DNA of 30,967 nt from MED-G16 sp964467915 (lineage in GTDB: Bacteria > Bacteroidota > Bacteroidia > Cytophagales > MED-G16): assembly GCA_964467915.1 (NCBI GenBank), contig CAYXSW010000019.1, positions 1 through 30,967 of the forward strand, read 5' to 3'. Positions 1 through 8,392 of the stretch are shown here, in pieces (the first letter of the stretch is position 1; the number at the start of each line of letters is the position of its first letter). The position numbers were made by a program, and so were the translations under genes. A model generated the notes under the pieces. It was given only the letters and a program-made list of their open reading frames with translations, was not told the origin of the DNA and did no database searches.

Positions 1-214
1 TTGTTCCAGCAATTCTTAGCTCATCTTTAGCTAATTCCTCGATAGACTGGTAACCATCTCTATTTAATACCAAAGCTAAATCGCCTTCCTTAGTTAAATT
101 AATCGTAGGTTGGGGATCAGCTTCAATTAATGATCTGATTACATCAGGAGGTGTTTGATAGTCTTGGGATAATAGTGGAAAATAAATTAAGGTTAAGAAT
201 AGTAATTTTTTCAT
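1..214 (-). CDS. S9-family (prolyl-oligopeptidase-like) peptidase, N-terminal part only
   Basis: The reading frame starts at ATG 214-212 and runs off the left edge after 71 codons, so only the N-terminus is visible. It opens with a signal peptide (MKKLLFLTLIYFPLLSQ, probable cleavage after Gln17). The next residues, YQTPPDVIRSLIEA and later GYQSIEELAKDELRIAG, resemble the start of secreted Bacteroidota S9 peptidases of the glutamyl-peptidase-like group, where a propeller domain precedes an alpha/beta-hydrolase catalytic domain. Neither the propeller bulk nor the Ser-Asp-His triad is in the window, so activity cannot be judged. It lies 23 bases downstream of the DUF3575 gene on the same strand and is probably the last visible gene of the lpxK operon. 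The likely location is the periplasm or outer membrane. The family call rests on a short stretch and is moderately sure. Confidence 0.65.
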   Translation of the reverse strand, partial: MKKLLFLTLIYFPLLSQDYQTPPDVIRSLIEADPQPTINLTKEGDLALVLNRDGYQSIEELAKDELRIAGT

Positions 215-237
215 ATTCTAATGTACAAATATTTAAA

Positions 238-815
<578 letters not shown>

Positions 816-816
<1 letters not shown>

Positions 817-2708
817 CAGTTAAAGAAATACCACTTAACTCCTAAATCTAATACTTTTTTCTGAGCAGGATAGTAAGGTGTAACAAAATATCCATCAAAT
901 TTATCAAATTGACTAAAATGAGTCATTTTAAGAAAAACTCTAAAATTCTTTACTTGCATAGCAAAGAATAAGTTTAACCTTAAATTTCTTTCTAAAAGAA
1001 AATTATTTTGGACATAAAATGTCTGTAATGAAGTTTCGTAAGCATTTCCATAATATTCTGATCTTAGATAAGCGTTGACTCCAAACTGAACTGGAATAGA
1101 ATTATCAAACCATTGTCCAGTATAATATAATCTTGAATATAGATGGTGTTTTGGAATACTTAATATTTCAGTTGAAGATTTTGAAATGGTATTGTATGAG
1201 TACCTACTATCTAGGTTTATAGTTTTATTAAATAGGTTAAAATTAAAATTAACTCCAAATTGATTATTAAATAAAACCTCTTTATGTTGACTTGGCAGTC
1301 TCTCGTCTGTAAAGTAAATATAGTCCTTAACTGAAGTTAGTCTTATGAATGGGGAGAAGAACATTTGTTTTGAGTTAACCTTTACAGCAGCTTCTAATGA
1401 GTTAATAAATGAGGAATTAAAGTCATTATCCCACTGAAAGTGATTACCTGAATATGAAGATTGGAATATTGTAGGGACATGCAATCCACTGTAGTAACTC
1501 ATATCTAAAACTTTTGATTCTATTTTTCCTAGAAGACTGTAGTCACCAGTGGTCTTTAACTTAAAGTCTGCAAGAATATTAAATTGACTTTTAGAGAAGT
1601 TAATTATCCCTCCTAGATAGAACTCGTTAAACATATTAGAATTTAAGTTATCAGTATACCTATAACTGTATTTTTTATAATTAGCATAAAAATTATAATT
1701 AATGTCGCCTAAAAGACCTCTAATACCTGCTCTGTTATTTACTGAATTTATCTTAATAGAGTCTGAGGTATTAATATTATTAAGGAAAAAATTATTATAA
1801 TAATCACTATTTTCAACATAATTTTCATCTAAGTAGTCAACTTGTTGCGTGTTATATTTGAAGTCATTATATATTTCAAGGCCCTCAACTAATTTATAAT
1901 TTACAAAAATGTTTATTCTTTTTCTTCTCTCAAGGTTCTCAACATCCTTTAGTCTTGTGCCAAAATCATTATAAATAAAGAACTCTAGCGGAAGTGAATC
2001 ATATACAATGTCAACACCTCCATTACCTAAAATTTGATGTCTAAAAGAGACAAAATCAGAGTATAAGGTTAATTTTTTATCTTCAGATTTATGATACACA
2101 AATAACTTGAAGAGTGATGACTTTATATTTTTATCACCCTTAGTTTTTGATGCAGATATTTGTTTGTCTGCTGAAATTCTATGAATATCAAAACCTATAT
2201 TCCAATTTTTATTAATATTTCTTGAAAAAACAAAATCAACCATAGACCTCCCATTTCCACCAAAAAAAAGGGATAAATCAATATACGGAGATCTCGTATC
2301 GTAAAACTTTGACTCTGAAGAAACTAAGTAATAATAATCAAGAGAATTAATTCCGGAGGTAACTGAAAAAGTTGATGGATGATAATTAAAGATATCATTT
2401 ATTGGCGTACCAATATTTCCCAGACTCTGGTAAGTAAAATAATTTTTTTCATCTAATGAGACTTTCTCAATATTTGTTAAAGAGGAGTCTAGAGTAATGA
2501 ACATTGTATCTCCTGATAAAAAATCATCTTTAGACATATATCTTGATGTATTCATACCATAAATAGTCTTAGTTGAGTCATCGAGAATAGTTCTCGACTT
2601 ATCTCCTTTATTTTCACTTCCTCTATTCTCTGTGCTTTGTTCGCGCCTCTGTTGTGACATCACCTCAAGGCTCATAAAGATTAAAATGATGGAAAAGTAT
2701 GTTCTCAT
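816..2708 (-). CDS. Putative porin (Porin_10-like), outer-membrane beta-barrel
   Basis: The 630-residue protein has a signal peptide (MRTYFSIILIFMSLEVMSQ), a charged low-complexity stretch at about residues 20-45, then a long region of alternating strands rich in Tyr, Phe and Asn. It ends in Phe-Asn (VKWYFFN), consistent with an outer-membrane barrel. The segment around residues 130-180, with DTRSPYIDLSLFFG and later NINKNWNIGFDIHR, matches the Bacteroidota 'putative porin' family (Porin_10), which shows DTRSPYT and NWNIG-type motifs, and the length is usual for it. No TonB box or plug domain is seen, so it is not a TonB-dependent receptor. Substrate unknown. It starts three bases after the lpxK stop and overlaps the DUF3575 start by one base, placing it in an envelope operon with both. 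Confidence 0.8.
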
Positions 2709-2711
2709 ACC

Positions 2712-3710
2712 TCAGATATATTCAGATAATTTATTTTTAAATGGAAAATTTATTTGAATTGGAACATAATATACGTTATAAGGTGTTAATATATCTGAAA
2801 ATTCACATATTTTAACAGCATCTTTCTCTGTCATAATAAGTGAAATGTTATCACTAAGAATATCCTTTATGGAACGGACTTCATTCTCAGTATACTCATG
2901 ATGGTCATCAAACTTAATTAGTTTAATAACATCATATTCTGATTTAATATAATCAAAAAACTTACCAGGGTACGCGATTGAAGAAATAACGACTACCCTA
3001 TTATTTAATTTGGAACCAAAAATCTTAACAGGGTCCAAATACTTTATGTTAGAAAATAGTATAGGAATTTTCTTATTTAAATATTTTAATGACTTGTTTA
3101 TGAAGGCACTTCTTTCTTCAGCATTCATATCATCTGGACAATTAGAAAAAATAAGAATATCAGCTCTATTAGAACTTTTTCTAGATTCTCTGAGCATTCC
3201 CATTGGGAAGACATAATCATTAAAAAAAGGTCTATTATAAGAAGATATAAGAATATCTGTGTTTTTTTCAAATGAATGATTTTGATATGCATCATCCATT
3301 ATCACATAATCAATATCATTGTCATCACAGTACTTCAGGGCAACATTTCTGTCCTCTGAGACCATTACCTTTGAATTATTTTTAAATTTATTATAGTATT
3401 GAGTTGGCTCATCTCCAATAGATCTAAAATCATCATTTTCAGATGCAATGACAAATCCCTTAGTTCTTCTCCTATATCCCCTACTAACAATAGAGAAAAA
3501 AATATTCTTTTCAATCAAATACCTTGATATATATTCAACTGTAGGAGTTTTTCCTGCACCTCCCATAATCAAATTCCCAACAGAAATAATTTTAGTTTTA
3601 TATATTTTACGTTTAAGTATTCCAGATTCATATAAAAAATTTCTTAGACTTGTAAAAAATCTAATTATCTGAGATATAGGAAAAAATAAAATATTTTTGA
3701 AAAATTCCAT
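2712..3710 (-). CDS. lpxK: Tetraacyldisaccharide 4'-kinase (lipid A pathway)
   Basis: LpxK phosphorylates the 4' position of the lipid A disaccharide precursor using ATP at the inner face of the cytoplasmic membrane. The 332-residue length is normal. A hydrophobic N-terminal helix (about residues 3-25) fits the family's membrane-associated N-terminus. The Walker A motif is clear at residues 44-56 (VGNLIMGGAGKTP). Other family landmarks are SRGYRR (76-81), GDEP (99-102), MDDAYQNH (138-145; DDAFQH in many relatives), PMGMLRES (169-176, usually PAGxLRE) and TEKDAVK near residue 295. The start was chosen at ATG 3710 because relatives begin about this far before the P-loop. It is the first gene of a leftward operon with the porin, DUF3575 and S9 genes. 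Its start codon lies only five bases from that of the rightward Nif3-like gene. Confidence 0.93.
   Translation of the reverse strand: MEFFKNILFFPISQIIRFFTSLRNFLYESGILKRKIYKTKIISVGNLIMGGAGKTPTVEYISRYLIEKNIFFSIVSRGYRRRTKGFVIASENDDFRSIGDEPTQYYNKFKNNSKVMVSEDRNVALKYCDDNDIDYVIMDDAYQNHSFEKNTDILISSYNRPFFNDYVFPMGMLRESRKSSNRADILIFSNCPDDMNAEERSAFINKSLKYLNKKIPILFSNIKYLDPVKIFGSKLNNRVVVISSIAYPGKFFDYIKSEYDVIKLIKFDDHHEYTENEVRSIKDILSDNISLIMTEKDAVKICEFSDILTPYNVYYVPIQINFPFKNKLSEYI
3668..3699 (+). promoter_or_regulatory. Candidate Bacteroidota-type promoter for the Nif3-like gene, inside lpxK
   Basis: TATTTTTG at 3692-3699 is an exact match to the Bacteroidota -7 consensus TAnnTTTG. TCTG at 3668-3671, 20 bases upstream, differs by one base from the -33 element TTTG. 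Transcription would begin a few bases before the ATG at 3716, giving a very short leader. The element lies within the first codons of lpxK because the two genes have no real intergenic region. AT-rich sequence makes chance matches common, so this is tentative. Confidence 0.35.
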
Positions 3711-3715
3711 TGAAT

Positions 3716-4804
3716 ATGAAATTAAGTAAAATTATTGAATCTTTAGAGAAATGGGCTCCTCCAATTTATCAGGAACATTATGATAATTCTGGCCTCATGG
3801 TAGGAAATCAAGATTCTATAATTACTGGGTGTCTTATTTCTCTAGATTGCACAGAGAAGGTAGTAGAAGAAGCTATTAAGAAAAAATGCAATCTTATAGT
3901 ATCTCACCACCCTATAATTTTTGGTGGGATAAATTCTGTAGACACGTCTCATTGGACTGGTAGAGTAATAACTAAAGCTATCCAAAACAGCATAAATATA
4001 TACTCAATTCATACCAACTTAGATAATATAAGAGATGGAGTAAATAATAAAATATCTCAGATCTTAAAATTAAAAAATCTAAAATTTTTAAAACCTAAAG
4101 ACGGATTCTCTAAAAAGCTGGAATTGTATATACCCGAAAAAGATAAGGATAAGTTTTTGGATAAAGTATATAGAATAGGAGCAGGTCATATAGGTAAATA
4201 CAAGGAGTGTTCATTTCAAAATAAAGGAATAGGTACATTTATTCCCCAAGAAGAATCCAATCCGTCTCTAGGTTCAATTAATAAAAAAGAAGAAGTTGAT
4301 GAGATAAAAATAGAATTGTTTTTCGATTTTAAAGTGATGGGAGAAGTTATTGATGTTATCAATAAATTCCACCCATATGATGAACCCAATTATTTTATAA
4401 CTGACTCTCAAATAAAATCAAAAAATGTTGGTTCGGGAATGCTTGGTGATAGACAAATTAAATTTGATGGCCTATTAAGTGAACTAAAAGAAAAATTTGG
4501 ATGTAAGTCAATAAAACACACCAAAGTATTAAATGAAAAAATTAATAAAATTGCAGTTTGTGGTGGTTCTGGAAGCTTTCTTATAAATGATGCTATAAAA
4601 AAAGGAGCAGACGTATTTATTACTTCTGATTTTAAATACCATGATTTTTTTGAAGCTAATAATAGTATAATATTGGTAGATATTGGACACTACGAAAGTG
4701 AACAGTTTACAAAAGACTTGATATTTGAATTTTTAAACAAAAATTTAATTAATATTGCACTTCATTTAACAAATGAGAATACAAATCCAATAAAATATTA
4801 TTAA
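3716..4804 (+). CDS. Nif3-like dinuclear metal-centre protein (YbgI/YqfO family)
   Basis: This 362-residue protein belongs to the NIF3 family, which forms toroidal hexamers with a two-metal site in each subunit. Its cellular function is unsettled; links to GTP cyclohydrolase I-like activity have been proposed for relatives. Metal ligands visible in the sequence are the HHP motif (in SHHPIIFGG, about residues 64-72), H-x-x-x-D in SIHTNLDN (about 97-104), and the C-terminal GHYESE (about residue 325). The segment between about 130 and 235 is the PII-like inserted domain of the long YqfO-type form. A TTG codon lies in frame at 3710, but ATG 3716 gives the usual family start (MKLSKIIESLEKWAPP). 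The stop is followed after four bases by the zinc-ribbon gene, a pairing common in Bacteroidota. Confidence 0.9.
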   Translation: MKLSKIIESLEKWAPPIYQEHYDNSGLMVGNQDSIITGCLISLDCTEKVVEEAIKKKCNLIVSHHPIIFGGINSVDTSHWTGRVITKAIQNSINIYSIHTNLDNIRDGVNNKISQILKLKNLKFLKPKDGFSKKLELYIPEKDKDKFLDKVYRIGAGHIGKYKECSFQNKGIGTFIPQEESNPSLGSINKKEEVDEIKIELFFDFKVMGEVIDVINKFHPYDEPNYFITDSQIKSKNVGSGMLGDRQIKFDGLLSELKEKFGCKSIKHTKVLNEKINKIAVCGGSGSFLINDAIKKGADVFITSDFKYHDFFEANNSIILVDIGHYESEQFTKDLIFEFLNKNLINIALHLTNENTNPIKYY

Positions 4805-4808
4805 GTAA

Positions 4809-5594
4809 ATGGAACATAGTATAGAAAAAAAATTAGCGAATCTACTTAAGTTACAAGAAATTGACTCCAAAATATTTGAAATCAAAAAAGTGAGAGGAGC
4901 TCTGCCTGAAGAGGTACAGGACCTGGAAGACGAACTGATAGGTTATAATACTAGATTAGATAATTTCAAAAACGATATCGAAAATAAAAATAAGGATATT
5001 GATGATTTAAAAAACAAAGTATCTGAAGCTAAAAAACTAGTAAAAAAGTATAAAGATCAGCAGATGAATGTTAGAAATAACAGAGAATATGATGCCATTT
5101 CAAAAGAAATTGAACTTCAAGAACTAGACTCTAAATTATTTGTGAAAAGATCTGGTGAGAACGAGGTTAAAATCGAAGAAATAAATGAAGATGTAAAAGC
5201 TACTAAAAAAGTTATTAAAGAAAGAACCCAAATATTAAAGTCAAAAAAGGCAGATCTAGAAGTATTGTCAGACGAAAGTAAAGAAGAAGAAAAGAAACTA
5301 GATTCTTTAAAGGCTAAGGCTTCAAAAAAAATTGAATCAAGTTTATTACTTTCTTACGAAAAACTTGTGAATAAACAAAGAAACGGTCTTGCAGTAGTAA
5401 AAGTTTCAAGGAGTGCATGTGGTGGGTGTTTTAATATCGTTCCTCCTCAAAGGCAAGCTGAAATAAAAGAGAAAAAGAAAATCATTCTTTGTGAGTACTG
5501 CGGAAGGATTCTTGCCGACGTCATTGCAGAGAAAATTATAGAAAAAGCTAAGAAGAGAACTAAGAGAAAAACTACCGCCAAAGCAAAGAAATAA
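4809..5594 (+). CDS. Coiled-coil protein with C4-type zinc ribbon
   Basis: The 261-residue protein has a long heptad-rich coiled coil (about residues 10-175, mainly Lys, Glu, Leu and Ile). A zinc ribbon follows with four cysteines in two knuckles: C204GGC207 and C228EYC231. The PPQRQAEI segment between the knuckles is typical of this family (zf-RING_7; relatives include CT398). The C-terminus is strongly basic (KKRTKRKTTAKAKK), which could contact nucleic acid. Related proteins are described as helical hairpins presenting a zinc ribbon and have been linked to secretion, RNA metabolism or flagellar functions in different bacteria, so no precise role can be given. It is almost certainly co-transcribed with the Nif3-like gene four bases upstream. 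It converges on the histidine phosphatase gene, with only three bases between the stop codons. Confidence 0.85.
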   Translation: MEHSIEKKLANLLKLQEIDSKIFEIKKVRGALPEEVQDLEDELIGYNTRLDNFKNDIENKNKDIDDLKNKVSEAKKLVKKYKDQQMNVRNNREYDAISKEIELQELDSKLFVKRSGENEVKIEEINEDVKATKKVIKERTQILKSKKADLEVLSDESKEEEKKLDSLKAKASKKIESSLLLSYEKLVNKQRNGLAVVKVSRSACGGCFNIVPPQRQAEIKEKKKIILCEYCGRILADVIAEKIIEKAKKRTKRKTTAKAKK

Positions 5595-5604
5595 ATATTA
5601 TTTC
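5588..5604. repeat. Small inverted repeat holding both convergent stop codons
   Basis: GAAATAA (5588-5594), spacer ATA, TTATTTC (5598-5604) form a perfect 7-base inverted repeat. The two convergent stop codons (5592-5594 on the plus strand, 5598-5600 on the minus strand) lie in the two arms. The stem has one G-C pair, so it would be a weak hairpin; a role in bidirectional termination is speculative. Confidence 0.4.
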
Positions 5605-6191
5605 AAGTGATTTCTTAAGTTTTCACTAACTACTTTAAATTCACCTTTTTTATAATCAATTATGTAAACACCTGTGTTGGAGTGTACATACTTGTCCATT
5701 TTAGTAAGGTCACCGTCTATTATTTTTGATAATAAAATTCTAAGAGCACGCCCGTGAATACATAATAAAACTGTTTTATGACCTCCTTTTAGAACATAAT
5801 TAAAACCCTTCTCTAATCTCTCTGACATCTCATTTGGAGATTCACCATTTTTAAACTTATTATCAAGATCCCCTGATAGCCATGTTTTGATAAGTTCTGC
5901 ATATTCTTTTAAATCATCGCACTTACCTTGGTTTACACCCCAACTTATCTCATTAAATTCATTAAGTTTCTTACAAGGAACTCCTGACTCAATAAATCTC
6001 CTAACTGTCTGATATGTTCTCTTCAAGTTAGATACATAAACCATATCAAAAGGAATAGACTTATAATATTCAAAGAAAAGAGAAGATTGACTATCACCAT
6101 ATTCATTTATATCACTGTCTACTTCTGACCCTTGAATGATACCCTTCTTGTTGTATTCTGTCTGCGCATGACGCATTACATACAACCTCAT
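5598..6191 (-). CDS. Histidine phosphatase family protein
   Basis: This 197-residue protein of the phosphoglycerate-mutase-like histidine phosphatase superfamily should be cytoplasmic, as there is no signal peptide. The catalytic N-terminal motif reads MRHAQTEYN, with Arg7 and nucleophile His8 (RHA rather than the commoner RHG). Arg58 (in SNLKRTYQT) and the second catalytic His146 (in CIHGRAL) are present, and Glu81 in the NEISWG segment is a candidate general acid. The length fits small PhoE/CobC-like phosphatases. Substrate cannot be told from sequence. Its ATG shares one base with the TAA stop of the PAS-prenyltransferase gene (TAATG), so translation of the two is probably coupled and a functional link is plausible but unproven. 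Confidence 0.85.
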   Translation of the reverse strand: MRLYVMRHAQTEYNKKGIIQGSEVDSDINEYGDSQSSLFFEYYKSIPFDMVYVSNLKRTYQTVRRFIESGVPCKKLNEFNEISWGVNQGKCDDLKEYAELIKTWLSGDLDNKFKNGESPNEMSERLEKGFNYVLKGGHKTVLLCIHGRALRILLSKIIDGDLTKMDKYVHSNTGVYIIDYKKGEFKVVSENLRNHLK

Positions 6192-7528
6192 TAGACGAAA
6201 AATAAATTAAGTGATATAATATAAAATACAGCAAATAGAGTCTGAAGTATTATAGTATTTATGTTAGATTTTACAAGGTTTCTACTTTCGTAATTCTTAT
6301 ATAAATTAATAAAAATAAATAGACCGAACACGTATAAAACAGAGTTACCAATTAAGAATACATTTTTATCAAAATTCTGATGAGTGTTAAGTAAATCAGT
6401 TAGGTACACAGAAGAGTAAAACCCTAAAGACAGGAATATCAAATAAGGCCATCTAGCAAGTTTCTTACCAAGAGTTACAACAAGATGATTTTTTCCTGTT
6501 AACGCGTCACTACTTGAATCAGGAAATTGATTAATATATAAAATATTAGTAGTTAAAAATCCAAAAGGAACACCGAGAGAAAGAAGCATATAAAAGTCAC
6601 TAGAGAACAAGCTTATAGTTTCTGAAGAAATAGCAAAACCTGTCCCAAGTGTTAAAAGAGGACCAAAAGCAAGAAATACTGCAAGTTCTCCGAGACCCCT
6701 TCTAGATACTAACCTAAGCGGTCTTGCAGTATAAAAATATCCTAAAAATAAGCCAAGCAGGCCCACAAAAAGTGCACCCTTAATATTTTCTGTAGATCCG
6801 GTAACCGAATACATGTTATAGAATAAAAGTGAAGCTAATGCTAAAGAAGTAAAAACTAATCTTTTAGCAACAGATTTAGTTTTATTTAGTGTGATAATAC
6901 CCAATTCAATAGCTCTACTTCCCCCTGTGATTGCTGCACCTCCAGGTTGAAAATATTCATTATTTCCCTCGTCTGTGCCATCACTAACATCAAAATAATC
7001 ATTAAATACATTAGAAGCTAAATGTAAGAGTAAAACTCCTAAAACTGCTAAAACTAAGCTCGTGACATTAAATAGTCCATCACCAATACCTGCATAGTAA
7101 GATGCTATAGCTAACACAGGTAATATTGAGGCACTAGTAAAAGGAACCCTTGTTATGGCAACACCTTTAATTATCTTAGTTAAAAAGTTTATTGGAACGT
7201 CTACATTTTCATCAATAACTTCAGTAACTCCACAGTATCCTGTCTGAGCCTTACTTTTACCATCAGCAAATGTCGGTCTTATACTTATTTTAGCATTTAT
7301 TTTAGATCCATCTTTCTTTAAGAAGTATGTCTTGCCAACATACTCACCTAATTTATCTGCTGTGGCAAGCCAATTACCAACATGTTGGATAACAACATCA
7401 CCTGGAGAAAATATTGAAACTCTTTTCTTTCCAATAATTTCCTCTTTTTTATAACCAAAAATCTTTACTGCATCATCGTTCATCGTAAGAACTCTACCCT
7501 CCATATCACAGGTAATAACACTTTTCAT
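6191..7528 (-). CDS. menA: PAS domain fused to MenA-type UbiA prenyltransferase
   Basis: Residues 1-105 form a PAS domain (CDMEGRVLTMND, then GYKKEEIIGK, FLKKDGSKINAKISIRPTF). After a short linker, residues 115-445 are a polytopic UbiA-superfamily membrane enzyme with about eight or nine hydrophobic segments. Both prenyl-diphosphate/Mg motifs are present: N176DYFD180VSDGTD and N333QFPDSSSD341ALTGK. YTARPLRLVSRRGLGEL and the following segments fit 1,4-dihydroxy-2-naphthoate polyprenyltransferase (MenA), which attaches the polyprenyl tail in menaquinone synthesis. Typical MenA is about 290-310 residues with no sensor domain; here the frame is continuous through both parts. The PAS part could sense redox state, oxygen or a small ligand, but no haem or flavin ligand can be named. 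Another UbiA-family prenyl acceptor is possible. A 78-base gap separates it from coaX. Confidence 0.85.
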   Translation of the reverse strand: MKSVITCDMEGRVLTMNDDAVKIFGYKKEEIIGKKRVSIFSPGDVVIQHVGNWLATADKLGEYVGKTYFLKKDGSKINAKISIRPTFADGKSKAQTGYCGVTEVIDENVDVPINFLTKIIKGVAITRVPFTSASILPVLAIASYYAGIGDGLFNVTSLVLAVLGVLLLHLASNVFNDYFDVSDGTDEGNNEYFQPGGAAITGGSRAIELGIITLNKTKSVAKRLVFTSLALASLLFYNMYSVTGSTENIKGALFVGLLGLFLGYFYTARPLRLVSRRGLGELAVFLAFGPLLTLGTGFAISSETISLFSSDFYMLLSLGVPFGFLTTNILYINQFPDSSSDALTGKNHLVVTLGKKLARWPYLIFLSLGFYSSVYLTDLLNTHQNFDKNVFLIGNSVLYVFGLFIFINLYKNYESRNLVKSNINTIILQTLFAVFYIISLNLFFV

Positions 7529-7606
7529 AATAAAATTTTAAATTAATTTAATGTTTACAATTTTATATACTGAATAATTGAAATTTAGTTCCAATATTTT
7601 AGCAAT

Positions 7607-8392
7607 TTATCTCTTTTTTTTATTGTTTCCATCTAAAATCTTAATCATTCCATCTAATGTCAAAGTAGGAACAATATCATGAAAAAAGCCCTTTAAAGGT
7701 TTTGCAAATTTAGATAGCCCACCTGTAGCGACAACTTTTGTATCACCACTTAATTCAGTTTTAATTTTATCTATCATCTCTCTTATTAGACCTACATATC
7801 CAAACATAATACCACTTTGAATAGAATGAACAGTATTTTTTCCAATCACAGTATCTGGCAAAACAATGTCTATTGACGGTAATTTAGCTGTATTTTTATA
7901 GAGTGAATTTATTGCTGTCTGAAGTCCCGGGACAATATTAACTCCCAAAACCTGATTAGACTTTGATACTACAGTAAATGTTAAAGCAGTCCCAAAATCA
8001 ACAATAATAACATTATCATTGTACATACTTGATGCCTCAACCGCATTACATACAAGGTCTGATCCAATCTCTTTAATATCATCAATTTTAATCTTCAAAA
8101 GTTTTACGTTTGCAGGTTTTACTATGAAGATATCTTCACATAAAATATCATTACAAGACAATCTTACTACGTCAGTCAATGTGGGCACAACGCTACTTAT
8201 AACTACTTTTTCTACATTTGAGGGGTTAAAATCATTAAGTGATATAATTTTCTGAAGTTTATTCTTAAAAGTCCAATATGTAATATTTTTTCTAGAGCTA
8301 AGTCTATAAATTTTTTCCCAAACACCATCTATATATAGTCCGATGACAATATTTGAATTACCTATATCAACGGCTACCTTAATCTTTTTCAT
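7607..8392 (-). CDS. coaX: Type III pantothenate kinase
   Basis: CoaX catalyses ATP-dependent phosphorylation of pantothenate, the first step of coenzyme A synthesis. The 261-residue protein has the ASKHA-fold landmarks: the N-terminal phosphate motif DIGNSNIVIGL, VVISSVVPTLTD, GSDLVCNAVEA, the acidic motif IIVDFGTALTFTVV, and ATGGLSKFAKPL near the C-terminus. The frame is open to a TTG at 8395, but the ATG at 8392 gives the normal family N-terminus (MKKIKVAVDIGN). The start lies inside the end of parC (14-base overlap), implying coupled expression. The protein is cytoplasmic and, in this family, usually feedback-insensitive to CoA and dependent on a monovalent cation. Confidence 0.93.
   Translation of the reverse strand: MKKIKVAVDIGNSNIVIGLYIDGVWEKIYRLSSRKNITYWTFKNKLQKIISLNDFNPSNVEKVVISSVVPTLTDVVRLSCNDILCEDIFIVKPANVKLLKIKIDDIKEIGSDLVCNAVEASSMYNDNVIIVDFGTALTFTVVSKSNQVLGVNIVPGLQTAINSLYKNTAKLPSIDIVLPDTVIGKNTVHSIQSGIMFGYVGLIREMIDKIKTELSGDTKVVATGGLSKFAKPLKGFFHDIVPTLTLDGMIKILDGNNKKKR

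Noticed and set aside
3710..3715. TTG start for the Nif3-like gene
   Set aside because: It adds only two residues, shares a base with the lpxK start codon, and ATG 3716 gives the usual family N-terminus.
6191..7528. PAS-prenyltransferase fusion as an assembly or frameshift artefact
   Set aside because: The frame is uninterrupted, both domains look intact, and the linker has normal composition; no sign of a lost stop or start at the junction.
7529..7606. Promoter or terminator between coaX and the PAS-prenyltransferase gene
   Set aside because: The gap is AT-rich but has no good -33/-7 pair at proper spacing and no stable hairpin followed by a U run.
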